Shown in pieces: positions 1 to 11,153 of a stretch of 64,000 nucleotides of DNA. Every line of letters starts with the position of its first letter. The first letter of the stretch is position 1. The DNA comes from Homalodisca vitripennis (lineage: Eukaryota; Arthropoda; Insecta; Hemiptera; Cicadellidae). The stretch lies in the NCBI RefSeq assembly GCF_021130785.1, contig NC_060214.1, forward strand, positions 42,019,001-42,083,000. Direction: 5' to 3'. A model generated the notes under the pieces. It was not told the origin of the DNA and ran no database searches. It worked only from the letters and a program-made list of their open reading frames with translations. A program made the position numbers and the translations under genes.

Positions 1-165
1 AGGTGGAGAAATCATGACCGGGATCATTAAAAATAATGGTACTTAAAAATTTCAAATTAGAAGTGAATTAAAATTGTAGCTATTTAACCAATGGTTTGCA
101 GCATTACCAAAGTTGAGTATTTATTTATTTCATGCCCCAAACTTTCTTAATTGGTCACTACGGTT

Positions 166-247
166 CTGCATCTTATTGCTGAGAGAGCGAAGGGGAGGAC
201 ACTTATGTAAATGTGAGCTGTCCGGACAAGCAATATCCGCCACTCTG
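166..247. repeat. Dispersed repeat fragment (second copy at 52421-52507)
   Basis: This stretch is less AT-rich than its surroundings and can be aligned by eye with 52421-52507 in the same orientation. Shared blocks are a GAGAGAG run, the string ACTTATGTAAATG and the string GCAATATCCGC. The copies are clearly diverged, with short indels. It is probably a piece of an old transposable element whose identity I cannot name. Nothing else is recognised in positions 1-165. Confidence 0.55.
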
Positions 248-2200
248 TTATATATAGACTTTTGGCTCCAGCCCCTGCTGAGTACCTTGTAAACTAGGGG
301 TAATATTAACACATAAGTGCAAGATATATTATTTTTTGGATAAATTCCATAGTAAATTAATTTTATTTTTACTTCTAATGTTGTATTTCTTCAAGTAAGT
401 TTAACTATTAGGTTAACACTATTCTAAAAATATATACATGATGCTATATTTATTTCAATGTTATGTTTTGAACTAAATATAGCTTTTTGAACAAAGAAGG
501 CTTTTCTCAGTTCCGTAAATGAACAAAAAATACATTCACTAGAAGTTTATACCATTATTTTTTAAAAAAAATTATGTAATTCATTCAAACTTTTCATTGT
601 TACTTAAATATACTACTTGTCAATGTGATGCGGCCTCCTTTGAGGTATTTAAGAAATTAGTATAGGTTCACACAAGTAATCTATATGTAAGAAATCTTCA
701 ATCTAACATTCTAAAATTACCCATCACAGTAACTTCACTTTTGTTTGCGAAATAAGTTTAATTTAAGTCACCTTACGTTCTTAAATGAACTTATAAAGAC
801 TTTGTTACACGACGTATCATATTATTTTTAATCATTTTTAACGTATACATTGTATCTATAATATTTGTTACACACACAACACAACCATTTTAAAAGGATT
901 ATAAGAAACAAATAACTCAGCAGTTTCCTACTTTTTAATTCCAGTAAAAACTTGTTATTTTCCTTTTTTTTTTCATAACATACGGTATAGTTTGACATAG
1001 GTATTTTTTAAATTGAAATGATTGGCTCAATCAGTGCTAGTTTTAACATAAAGGACTGTTAACGCCAGAAGGCATCCCCGGGCTCAGTCCTAACGGGGTC
1101 AGCTGTTACGCTTGAACTACCCTAGGTTACTAGAAAATATGTTAGAAATTTATGTTAATTCATTGTAAAATTACATTGTTTTCTTCAATAATAGTACATT
1201 TTTATTGTAGTTTAATAATTTTAAAAAATAAGTTATTATAGCGTTTTTACTTTTCCATAAAACAAAATAATGGCTTATATTATTTGTGAGATAAGTAATA
1301 GAGCTAGAGTGTCACTGTAAATTGAAACTGTTTAGAGTGAATCTCATAGGTGTCATGCGTACAAACAGACCGATATATTATTTTGTTCTTAAGAAACTCA
1401 CTAAATATTCCGTGCTAATGGCTTATAGACTTAATCAAAATTAATTAATATAAAAATACAAGTATTATTGTATTTTTACTTATGAACTGGTACATTAAAA
1501 AATAGAACACTAAATGCTAATTAATTTAATATGAAATCCAATGTCTTTAAACTATAAAATGCCTAAGATTAATACTTTTTTTCAATTTACTTTGTATTGG
1601 GCTAGAGTTCAGGTGTTATTAGGAATGATTTTTTTTTTATTTTGGACTTTATTTGCTAATTTGAATGGGGAAAGGCTGAAAGATATATTGTGCTATATTT
1701 TATAGCTAATCTGCCACACCTTACCCTCTTGATGATAATGTAAGAATGTTTTATGTACTTTATATTGATTTGAAATTTCCTACTTTGAACAAACTTTATC
1801 ATGAATAATGCGAAAAAAATTTCGTCAATATAATTATTCATTATTTTTTTACTATTTGCGGTGTAACCTTACATTAATTTGTATTTTGTTTAGAATAAAA
1901 AATGATTTTAATATTTCTGTTACATCTGAAGGTATGAATTCCCTATCTCTCTCCTAAGTTCGAAGGATAGCTAGATTTCAACAAGAGAGAGGTTCCAAAT
2001 TAAAATAGAAAACCTATTTACTCGCAGGTAAAGAAGAAAGTTAAAATATATCCTACAAATATTTTTGAATTATTTTGTTCAACAATACTAGTTACAGAAC
2101 AATTACATAGGCGTTCCTCGTACAGTTAAACCGAGTGCATAAACTACCCTCCGTTAAAAAGAGAGCATTTTAAGACACACCTTTGTGTAAGCGTGAGTGC

Positions 2201-2202
<2 letters not shown>
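248..2202. other. AT-rich non-coding stretch
   Basis: No coding region is supported here; the only open frames are short and low-complexity. The one compositional anomaly is a GC-rich patch at about 1060-1125, containing CATCCCCGGGCTCAG and CTAACGGGGTCAGCTG, which may be a fragment of a repeat but has no partner that I found in the window. Confidence 0.6.

Positions 2203-2239
<37 letters not shown>
2203..2239. repeat. (GT)n microsatellite
   Basis: An uninterrupted GT dinucleotide run of about 37 bases, preceded by an imperfect GTGAGTGCGC lead-in. Confidence 0.95.
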
Positions 2240-2242
<3 letters not shown>

Positions 2243-2574
2243 CTGCTAGTTAGATCTTTACAAGGGAAGACACTTTTCTTTATTTTTTAAACTGAAATTG
2301 CAAGAAATCCGACTAAATCTGTATGTGTGAGTCTGTTTACACACAGTTAACGAAATATTTACAAACTCACGACAATATAAAGTTTACACTGATAAACTAA
2401 TATAATAATACAATAAAAGTTTCACTATACGATACCTTTATTACTATTTACTCCTTATCTACTATTTGCTATTAGGCTAAATATATATAAGTTTAAAATT
2501 TCAAACACAATCCCTAATGATAATTTTTATTGTTTATATTGAACTGACTAAAATGGCCCACTATTTTGCTGATG

Positions 2575-3000
2575 CCTGATACTACCTATGGGGACCTCTC
2601 TTTTACCCCTAGGCGGTTATCTGGTCACCAGCTAGTACGCGGAGGTGGTGAGAGTACCTTCTACACCGGGAAATCCGGGCCAACCTGCGCCTTCACAAAC
2701 ACAGCTGACTGATGCCAAAATTAATAGTAGTTCAACTGAATTTTAGGGACTGCACTTGCCAACAACAGACTAAATTGACAGGCACCCCTCAATCAAAATT
2801 TCTTAATTACAAAATTCACTCCGACTGCTTCACCAAAACGCCCAATCAGCGAGATACAACCTGGAAGAACTGCAACTCATTTGTGAAGAGGGAAAAAATA
2901 GACATCCTCGTTGTGACCGAAAACGTTTTCAACGACAGGAAAAATTCCCTCAGCAAAATTCCAAATATCACTTTGGCCAAGGGCATTTTGTAGACAACTC
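2575..3000 (+). pseudogene. LINE endonuclease N-terminal fragment (decayed)
   Basis: Translation gives pieces typical of the start of the APE-type endonuclease domain of non-LTR retrotransposons, split between two frames. One frame, at about 2826-2890, reads LLHQNAQSARYNLEELQ, the usual N-x-x-S start followed by an E-E-L segment. A second frame just downstream carries KREKIDILVVTEN, the conserved hydrophobic strand ending in the Glu that helps bind metal. A TGATG stop/start overlap near 2710 looks like an ORF1/ORF2 junction, and the GC-richer DNA before it (2580-2700) could be the end of ORF1. The fragment loses similarity near 3000, so it lacks most of the endonuclease and all of the reverse transcriptase. 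At least one frameshift separates the matching pieces. It belongs to the broad Jockey/CR1/L2 group; I cannot name the family. Confidence 0.65.
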
Positions 3001-3009
3001 TTCAAGGTT

Positions 3010-4678
3010 GTCGCAATTTTTCTGAGGGAATAGTTCGAACTTAAGCCAAATGTAAATTTAAGCCAAACAGTTAGAACAGCAGTTCCAAATATTCAATAAT
3101 TGCCTAAAGTTTAATCTAGATTTATGCCGTTCTTCAATTACAATTAAAACATGCCAAAAAAGAAAAGAAATATTTAGATCACGAAAGGAATATTTGTTTA
3201 TAGGAATATAACCATCAAATGTCATGAAAAAGGGACATTAATTAATTGTACTTCATATATATCCAAGTTTTATAATGTAATTTTGAAATTATATACAAAA
3301 AAGTCTTACAAATAGAAATGGAATTATTATAGTATTCTACCGTAAAATCCTCACCCGTTGTGGTTCGATAAAGCTTTTATATTACTTAGCAAAGATTGGT
3401 GATTAACATTTTTACTTTGCTCATCTAGGAATATAAAGTATGAATGGTTTCAGGTTAGAAATTTAACACCCTTAACCTGCGGGTGTAAACCATACTTCAT
3501 TTCTGGCTGAGCATAGTGAAGCCTAACACTCGATAAGTAGCTAAAAATTTCCAGGGTAATAATTATATCTCATCCTAATATATTAGTGGCCGTATTTTAT
3601 GTTGTTTTCTTCAGACTTAGTGTGACTATTTTAACCTGTAAATATAAAAACTTAAGCTTATTATACAATTATATAGAACGGTGGGGGACAGATACCTACG
3701 ACAATAACCGATATCTTTTACTATTTGCACATAGTTATTGCTTAGTTTAATTTCAATAACACTTCTTATATTATAATAAAAGGCGAAGCACTTTGATACA
3801 AGAAGTGAATTAAGTTACTGCTGTGGATCTCTTATTCGGATATTACCCGAAATATTTGGATGGAATTGAGAAAAGTTTCCATCAATACTCTATGTCTTTT
3901 TCAACAGGCTAAGTTTCTAATCTGAAACCAAAATTCAAAAGCGACACATTGGTTTTAGTGGTGGTCCCAAAGTCATTACAGAGGTAAAGACCCACAGTAA
4001 ATCAATTTAATGGTCTGCAACGTAACTATTTGAATATACTTACACTAATATCGCAAAATATTTCATTATAAATATTCTGTATAGTTTATTAATATATGAT
4101 AGGTGTTTTTCTATGTCCAATGTCCATTAATTTTCGGTCTCAAAAGGTCGAATATAAAATACGGTAGTATTATTAATCTCATTTTGTTTTGTAAAATTGC
4201 TGCAAAATCATTAGTTTCGTTGTTTAACTTTATTTCGTGAATTTGAAGTAGGAAATGCCATGCAGAGAATACTTATTCCAATAGTTATTTGTTTAATCAT
4301 TTTCACTACTAAAGTACAAAAGTGAAACATTTTCAAGTGTGTTTTTTAATTATTACTAATAGTGTACCGTCTTTGCTCTTAATTGTTAACTACTGAAGTG
4401 AACCAATGTAATTTTAATAAAATTGATTCACGTATAGCTATATTTATTATTGTTAAATATAATAGTAAACAGAATGATTTGATATTTCTTTATTTCCCAG
4501 AATGTAACAAAGACAAATATTTTACACATGACCAAAACATTTCAATGGTTATCTCTCTTACTGTCCACCCGACTGTATGATTGTCAGTCTGCGATTGACT
4601 GCATGTATTGACGAACATGAGTGACACTCGATATTAAGAGGAAAATATATAATTGTGTCTGTCATATATGTATATAAC

Positions 4679-4680
<2 letters not shown>
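3010..4680. other. AT-rich non-coding stretch
   Basis: Nothing recognisable. A 65-codon frame at 4383-4580 has AT-driven composition and no recognisable motif, so I do not treat it as a gene. Confidence 0.6.

Positions 4681-4681
<1 letters not shown>

Positions 4682-4744
<63 letters not shown>
4682..4744. repeat. (TA)n microsatellite
   Basis: About 63 bases of uninterrupted TA dinucleotides. It lies immediately left of the duplicated segment at 4755-5500. The corresponding position left of the other copy (about 13508-13515) carries only a short TATATATA, so the run probably expanded in this copy. Confidence 0.95.
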
Positions 4745-4746
<2 letters not shown>

Positions 4747-4754
4747 AATATTTT

Positions 4755-5500
4755 AAATGGTATAAACAGTGTGATCTTACATTTTAAATCTCACAAAAAT
4801 ATTAGTTTTGAGATGTGTAACCTCCACTACAATCCAAGCAGCCGTTGTTATTCGTCCTAATTATTAAATGTAACGTGGTGTTATAATAACATTCCTTGAA
4901 CGTAATATAATAACCTACCATCTTAAACTTGATACACAGGTAAAATATTAAACTATTATACTTTTATTTGAAGAAGTTTGTCATAATATAATAACAAAAT
5001 TTAATATTTCCATTTAAACACATTTTTGCTTTAAAATTTAATACAGCTAAAAGTACGGTATGTCAAGTTGACGTAAGTAATCATATTGTTTATAAATTAA
5101 ATTGTGTTGTTACCTGTCTCATGCAAGAGACATGCTTTGTCTGACGTTGTCACATGAAACATCTCTTTCTAAAACAACTGACACTGTTGATACCATTTAA
5201 CATATTCAATATATCAAGCCAACATCCATAGTAAAAGTAACCTATCATGAAAATTAAAGTAATCTTTGAAAAACATATTATTCTATAGATCGTAAATTTA
5301 TACTATAACAAAATGCTTTTAATCAAATGTAACAAACCTACATTAGTTAAAAGCTGCATCAAAGAAAGCTTAACGAAATACAAAATGTCTCAAGTATTGT
5401 TGAGGAAAATTGATTGTAAAAATCACCAAGGTTGGGAGTCTAAGTGCTTGTTAAATAACAATAATGTACGTAATGAGGGACACATTGAAGATTTTTGTAG
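4755..5500 (+). repeat. Duplicated segment, copy 1 (copy 2 at 13520-14300)
   Basis: About 750 bp align in the same orientation with 13520-14300. Long shared blocks include TTTTGAGATGTGTAACCTCC, CAAGCAGCCGTTGTTATTCG and CATGAAACATCTCTTTCT, with scattered substitutions and small indels. Copy 2 has roughly 60 extra bases near 14095-14160. Weak similarity appears to continue beyond 5640 (a TTCCTCTTA block near 5690). A 65-codon frame at 5313-5510 is not maintained in the other copy, so the segment is probably non-coding. It is either a local segmental duplication or two copies of a non-autonomous element. The LTR retrotransposon at 6641-12752 sits between the two copies. Confidence 0.85.
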
Positions 5501-6455
5501 AGTATTATAAAAAATAATTGTATACGATAAATAACGTATTATATATGTGAATTAAATAATTTTTTAAATGAGGAATGATGTACACAAATTATTTAATTTG
5601 GTATTCAAGGGAAACATCCAAGTGTATACAGTATCTTGATAGTTTAAGAAATATTTTATACTATGTATCTACGAACAATTTGGATGCGTTTCCTCTTAAT
5701 AGTACAGATAGAATATATTACAAATATCTCAGTATAAAATAGATTTTATATAATTTTTAATACTGTATCAACCTGGAATCAACTCGGGATAGGTAGGTGC
5801 GTCCTAACTTATATATGATATATGCATTACTGGAGAGTCATAACATACATTTAAATGAGGCTAAAACGTATATAGAAAAATGGAAATTTAACTCAGCTGA
5901 AATTAAAAGGTGCCTTTTACATATATGCAACAATAGAGTTTAATACTTAAAAAGTAATGCAATAATAGAGAATGTAAAAACTTAAGTAAATTGATACACA
6001 CAATTTATTTTTCATACATTAAATTTCATAAATTATGAAATACTATACGTATAATTCTGATAGAAATTAACGTTTATTTTAAGCTATTGCATTAATTAAA
6101 AGAATAGTATTTACCTGAATTTTTTGAAAATTATAATAAAAATAACACAAAATATTAGTTAACTTTGGAATCATGGTACATAAAAAAGATAATTGACCCA
6201 CAATAAGTCATCAGGTGTATACTTGTACAAGGATCCTCAAGTCCATAGACATTCTTCAATTTAGTAAGGATCTGTTATGCATTTTGCTACATTTTTCGAG
6301 ATAATGATTGAAAAGATATATTAGGATTCATGCATTAGTTTTAACTACGTTAAATTCAGCAAAATATATCAAAATTGTTATTTTAACATTTCACCAGCAA
6401 AAATCTTTAGACCTAACAATACCTTTTTGAAATTTGGTTTTAGAATTGCTATTAC
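5501..6455. other. AT-rich non-coding stretch
   Basis: No gene or named element seen. The only notable content is the possible weak continuation of the preceding duplicated segment at about 5640-5700. Confidence 0.55.
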
Positions 6456-6580
6456 AAAGCATTGCTACTTATTGAATATGTTAAATAGTTGTTGAATAAC
6501 AGCATAACATCTATAATGGAGGGAGGATATAGTGCTGTTTTTAATAACTATTCAACATATTCTATAAGTAGCAAAGCATT
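6456..6580. repeat. Foldback (hairpin) repeat
   Basis: A left arm at about 6456-6504, containing GCTACTTATTGAATATGTT, is the near reverse complement of a right arm at about 6533-6580, containing AACATATTCTATAAGTAGC. The arms are about 45 bp with a few mismatches, around a ~30 bp loop that holds GGAGGGAGGATA. This resembles a small foldback element or MITE relic. No clear flanking target duplication was identified. Confidence 0.75.
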
Positions 6581-6635
6581 TTCAACACATTTAAAATCTC
6601 ACAGTTACGAAAGACAAATTAACAAATGTGACTAC

Positions 6636-6640
6636 GTAAG
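6636..6640. repeat. Target site duplication (left), GTAAG
   Basis: GTAAG directly precedes the left LTR; the same five bases directly follow the right LTR at 12753-12757. A 5-bp duplication is usual for LTR retrotransposon integration and fixes the element ends at 6641 and 12752. Confidence 0.9.
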
Positions 6641-7925
6641 TGTAACGTGTCTATAGTAAGGTTATCTTCTATAAACAAATCACAACTATTTTTGTTTTAG
6701 TATAAGAGCGATTAATTGTGTTCTGAACTAATAACCCTTTATTTTAAGAATGCACAAGTTCCAATGGAATTCAATAATTAAACTCAGTATAAAATAATAG
6801 TAATTTTAATAAAATTTAAAATCAATAATACAGCAACGCCAAGCTATCTTTTTTACTTAGAATTTATTCTCAATTATTTCATGTTTTTAACCCATCAAAA
6901 GTTCACAAGTCCAGTCTTAAAAACTAACAATCAATCAATCATTCAATAATTGTGTCCTTCAAGTTCTCAGTGCTAATGTTTCAACACAAACTCAAAATAA
7001 AAATCTTCATTAAACTTCAAAATAAAATAATCTTCTTATAATATAAAATACAACAAATAATAAAATCCGACTTCTTCTCAAAATAAAAATCAAACAAATT
7101 AAGATAATATTAATATTTAATTTATGAACAAAGACAATGTCCAACCAGTTAAAGTCAAAATTGTATCAATTTCAAACTACTTATTTTCTGTAAATTTCCA
7201 ATTTACAAATTATTGAATTATCTAGAATTGTCCGCTTGGCTTTGAATGTTAAATTTAGGAACTTGTTAAAATATATATAGAATCTCAGAAGATTAAATAA
7301 ATTTTCTTTTGCAGTAGATTATTCCTGATTAAACCAAATTGAACAGGAAAAGATCATCAAGTAATTTTCTATTTCAATATTAAATTCTAACTTTCACAGT
7401 ACCTCGCACATCTGCTGAAGACTTCTCCAAGTAACTAAAATGACTATTATAGATTAATTTAATTCAAACTTGAGACTTTAAATTTTGAAAATAAATTTTA
7501 ATCTTACAACTCAACAAACTCAACCTTCTTCCCGAAAAATCAAAACGGCAAGAGTAGGCTAAACCTTAATACGTCTACACTCTCTGAGCACACAGCAAAG
7601 AATCCCCTGAAAAACGTGGTTGAAGCCACCGGAAGGATCTAGAAGTCCCTCTCACCATCTAATCAACCTCACATTGGCCAATCAAAATTGAGCAACACAA
7701 TGTCTGAGTTGAATGGTACCTATCCAACCCAGACCTGTAACCTGTGCTCAATACCTACATACAAAAGGAAGCTTCTAGCATTCCTTGAACCCGAATTGAC
7801 AAGAAATTCAGCACTGCTGGAAGGTTCACAATCTTACAATTCAATTACTATATTAATTCACAATTCTCTTAATAAAAATATAAAGATTCCTATAAATGAT
7901 TAAATAATATAGGAAGCATCCTATA
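6641..7925 (-). repeat. 3' LTR of the retrotransposon
   Basis: 1285 bp, nearly identical to 11469-12752. Reading on the plus strand it starts TGTAACGTGT and ends GCATCCTATA, so in the element's sense it runs from TATAGG to TTACA. It therefore ends in CA but does not begin with the usual TG. The sense start forms a small palindrome, TATAGGA-TGCT-TCCTATA. The plus strand carries a 71-codon open frame (7688-7903) that is identical in both LTRs; it is antisense to the element and is not proposed as a gene. Confidence 0.93.
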
Positions 7926-7938
7926 TCCTCCCTACCTT
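7926..7938 (-). promoter_or_regulatory. Polypurine tract
   Basis: On the minus strand this reads AAGGTAGGGAGGA directly abutting the start of the 3' LTR. This is the position and composition expected for the RNase H-resistant primer of plus-strand DNA synthesis. A second, weaker copy (sense AAAGGTAGGTGAGG) lies at about 8148-8161, on the other side of the 46-bp repeat array. Confidence 0.85.
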
Positions 7939-7939
7939 C

Positions 7940-8147
7940 AATGCTAGAAGCAAGGCTTCTAGTAATAATAAGGACAAACTACTAACATCAATTAGCAAGG
8001 GGCTTTATTAATAATGAGGACAAACTACTAACATCAATTAACAAGAGGCTTTAGTAATAATGAGGACAAACTACTAACATCAATTAGCAAGGGGCTTTAA
8101 AAATAATAAGGACAAACTACTAACATCAATTAGCAAGAGGCTTTAGA
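7940..8147 (-). repeat. 46-bp tandem repeat array with a leading hairpin
   Basis: The block AGGACAAACTACTAACATCA starts at 7971, 8017, 8063 and 8109, an exact 46-bp period over four units. Units differ by a few bases (for example AGCAAGGGGC versus AACAAGAGGC). A perfect 8-bp hairpin, CTAGAAGC-AAG-GCTTCTAG (7944-7962), lies before the first unit. The 12-mer AATGCTAGAAGC at 7940-7951 also occurs inverted inside the LTR at 7771-7782. The array lies between two polypurine-like tracts in the 3' untranslated part of the element. Confidence 0.9.
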
Positions 8148-8754
8148 CCTCACCTACCTTTAACCAGAAATCAAAATTTTTTTTATACAACAATCACCTT
8201 ACAAATTTCAACCTTAAATATCCATTAAACAAGGCAGATTAAAAACTAATTACTCACTACAATATGTTTACTTACAATTACTTACAATATGTTTACCTAA
8301 TCACCTACAATAAAAACAAGTTAAATTCAATTTAAGTTCAGAATATTTAAATTAGCACATCATCAATTAAGTTTACAGTTTAAAACACTAAGTTACTTCT
8401 CTAAACATTATTTAATTGAAAACCATAATTTATTCTGTTAATTTAATTACACTACATCAAAACAATCAATATTTTAGAATCACTATAATCTTGATACCTA
8501 ACAGATTTAGTTATATATAAATTAAATATTTACATTTAATGTTTGGTTAAGTCCAAAACTGATGAACATATGTTTACAAACAAAGTTTAAAATGTAAACA
8601 AACAAGAATTATTAATGAAAGTTAAATATATATACTATGTTTCTTAACATCAATTAGACTACTAAAATATTATTTATTGTTACAAATCTTTGAATTTTTA
8701 AAACCTTAATTCTCCAAGTTTGTTTTGTACCTTAAAAGTACATAAAGTATAATA

Positions 8755-9095
8755 AACCTATTTTGAATTTATTACAATTAAGTCAAAAGTTTTAAAGATC
8801 CTTAAAACTAATTATTTAATTATAACAAGTTTACTTTAACAATCAATAAACATTAATCAGTACATAAACAATTGATTAATTTTGAAATGAATTTAAGCAA
8901 ATACAATGATCCAATATACAAATGATGCAAACACAATGATGTTTTATATTTATTATCATTAAATCAAAATTTTAAAAGATCTTTGAAAGTAATTATTTAA
9001 TTATTACAACTTTAGTTTAACAATCAATAAAATATTAGTCAGTGCATAAACAATTGATTAATTTTGAAATAATTTTAAGCAAATACAAAGATTCA
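8755..9095 (-). repeat. Diverged tandem duplication inside the retrotransposon
   Basis: Two units of about 170-180 bp, approximately 8755-8925 and 8940-9095, share blocks such as TTTAACAATCAATAAA, CATAAACAATTGATTAATTT and TTTAAGCAAATACAA in the same order. They differ by many substitutions, so this duplication is much older than the insertion. No function can be inferred. Confidence 0.8.
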
Positions 9096-9198
9096 TATTT
9101 TTTACATAATTCATTAATTTTAAATGTAAAGTAAGTATTCTAAAACTAACTATTTCGATGAATTTAGAAATGGAAAGTCTGTAGATAAACGGTCCTGG

Positions 9199-9396
9199 TT
9201 ATTGATCGAGAGCAGTTAACAATCTTATCTCGGTCCTTTGTTTGTGAGGCCCCACTGATAATCGACAGTCGCTTCCGAAGTAGTACTGCGGTGCCTCGGC
9301 CAGCTCGGACATCTCCTTCACCTGGTCCACACTCAACAACTTCGTTCCCTGGTATTGAATTTGTCTCGTTCTCAGCGATGGTTCCATATGAAACAT
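9199..9396 (-). CDS. GC-rich open frame of unknown function in the 3' part of the element
   Basis: A 65-codon frame starting MFHMEPSLRTRQ and ending LLTALDQ, followed by TAA. A stop codon immediately precedes the ATG, so the start is fixed if this is a single exon. It has a coding-like look: many codons end in G or C (GTGGACCAGGTGAAGGAG and so on), in contrast to the very AT-rich sequence around it. The product would be soluble and charged, with an acidic, possibly helical middle (VDQVKEMSELAEAP) and no membrane segment or zinc motif. I do not recognise it. It lies downstream of the integrase remnant, where some gypsy-like elements carry a third frame, but it has no transmembrane features of an envelope protein. 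Alternatives are a captured host exon or the end of a longer, spliced frame. Confidence 0.45.
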   Translation of the reverse strand: MFHMEPSLRTRQIQYQGTKLLSVDQVKEMSELAEAPQYYFGSDCRLSVGPHKQRTEIRLLTALDQ

Positions 9397-10028
9397 TTAT
9401 TTACAACCCTTTAAAAGTATATCTGTAAAGGTTAAATTATCAAATGTCCCTTATTATTCACTCAGTACAATTCTTTGTATACCCCCAAAACGCTTAAGTT
9501 ATTTCATAAATACATTTATTTCGTCAGTCAACAACTTCATCAATCCACAGTACAAATCTTTACCATAAGGAGCTTTCTACAAGATCATCTCTTCTCATCT
9601 TTAACTGTGCAGTGCAGTGCTGTTAAAATAATTTTCTTTCTTTAAAAATTTTGGTAATCATTGTGGTGCAAATTAATACAAGTTAAATTCTTTTTATTTT
9701 AATTTTAATCAGTGCTAGTTACTTGTTAAGTTATTATGGATAACCAATCCAGGTAAAAATTATATATAAGCTGTATCCTTTTTCACTAATTATTTTAATC
9801 TTAGTTTAGTGCTTATAATGAGGTAATATCATGTTGTTCTTTCTCACTTTCACTGTGTAAACATTTACTCAGGGTTGTTGGAACATTTCATGTTATAGAC
9901 CACAACCTGGGGTTTTCACAACAAATACAGATTATTTTTCCATCCAAATTTGTTATTACAACAGGAAGGGTAGGACTCACATTCACCAAATATATATAGT
10001 GTAGCTGTATGCGTGAAGTAAATACATA

Positions 10029-10363
10029 TCTCATTGTACTTTCACTCATATAGTAACATGTAGGTAGATTTCACAAAACATTAGTAATATCTATAACTAA
10101 TTGGTTTGTTTATAAAATCTCACATTATTACATACTCATTAATCGTACAAGTTTCATATATTAAACACTCACAGTCCATGTCCTACCCTTACCACACACA
10201 TGTCTCATTGTACTTTCACTCATATGGTAACATGTACGTAGATTTAATAAAACATTAGTAACATCTATAACTAATTGGTTTGTTTATCAAATCTCACATT
10301 ATCACATATTCATTAGTAGTACAAGTTTCATGTATTAAAGACTCACAGTCCATCTCCTACCCT
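10029..10363 (-). repeat. 174-bp direct tandem duplication inside the retrotransposon
   Basis: TCTCATTGTACTTTCACTCA begins at 10029 and again at 10203. The following ~160 bp match with roughly a dozen substitutions, including ATCTATAACTAATTGGTTTG and GACTCACAGTCCAT-like blocks. The copies lie just downstream (in sense) of the integrase remnant. Confidence 0.9.
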
Positions 10364-10407
10364 GAAATTTACACCATACACTTTCTACACCTATATTCAT
10401 TTTACCA

Positions 10408-10876
10408 TCATTGTTTTAACAGCTTCATGTTTATGCTGTGAACTCGCTTATATATGTTTGCATCTCTCAGATCTTACACCACAAAACTGACATCTGAAAT
10501 TACAGCAATAATTTTGTAGGGTCCTTCGTAAATGGCATCCAACTTCTTTCTCTGAAAATTAACTTTACAAAACACAATATCACCCTTCTTAAATCTAAAA
10601 TTGTTACCATATTTTACTTAGTTTCTGATTTTTCAAACATTGTTGCTTCAAATTTTTGACTGCACTGATTAATTTATTTTTATTCTTTCCCCTTAATTCA
10701 TTATCTATTAAGTCCTTCAGATTCCACCTCAAACTTAAACTGTTATTTGGTTTATAATTAAACAACAGTTCAAACGGGGTCGATTTCACACTTTCATTGA
10801 ATGTACAATTTAGTGATAACTGAATTTTTCCCCAAATCTTTAGCCCATCCTCTTTTATTTTCAGAATAATAAACAA
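10408..10876 (-). pseudogene. Integrase C-terminal remnant (Ty3/gypsy type), frameshifted
   Basis: The first 273 bases encode a piece matching the end of retroelement integrases: an IQLSLN segment, then the family-typical STPFELLFNYKP (usually TPFEL.FG..P). A TAA then interrupts the frame at about 10604. In a different frame the sequence continues with FKKGDIVFCKV, then LDAIYEGPYKII, the GPY/F module that marks Ty3/gypsy and retroviral integrase tails, and near the end HSINMKLLK. An in-frame TAA also falls between these last two pieces. There is therefore at least one frameshift and one further stop. The catalytic core (HHCC zinc finger and D,D35E triad) is absent; sequence upstream of 10876 does not continue the domain. 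It cannot encode active integrase. Confidence 0.85.
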
Positions 10877-11153
10877 TTAAAAACTTGATTTAAACTTCGT
10901 AGATAGACACTCCCCTTTTAATTAAAAAAATTTTTATTCTTCAGTAGTTAAACAAGTTGCGTTGTCATCCAATATACATTTAGGTAATGATAAATTATTA
11001 AGTAATACTATTTTCTAAGGCTCTTAACACATTACCTGATCTTATTTCACGCAGTGGAAGGAACAAAGCGAATATATTCATATCTTCCATAACAATCATT
11101 ATACATATATTGACATCCCTCTAAGATGTTCCACAATGACTAATACCTTTAAT
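10877..11153 (-). other. Unassigned sequence across the gag-pol deletion
   Basis: This ~280 bp lies between the gag-like start and the integrase remnant, where an intact element would have several kilobases of gag-pol. A short minus-strand frame near 11000-11095 contains FLPLREIRSGNVLRALE, which looks protein-like but which I cannot place. A deletion junction probably lies in this interval. Confidence 0.5.

Noticed and set aside
7688..7903. 71-codon open frame, identical in both LTRs (also 12515-12730)
   Set aside because: It is antisense to the element, and its identity merely reflects the near-identical LTRs. It has no recognisable domain.
7971..8147. CRISPR-like array
   Set aside because: The 46-bp units are contiguous tandem repeats without unique spacers, in a eukaryotic retrotransposon.
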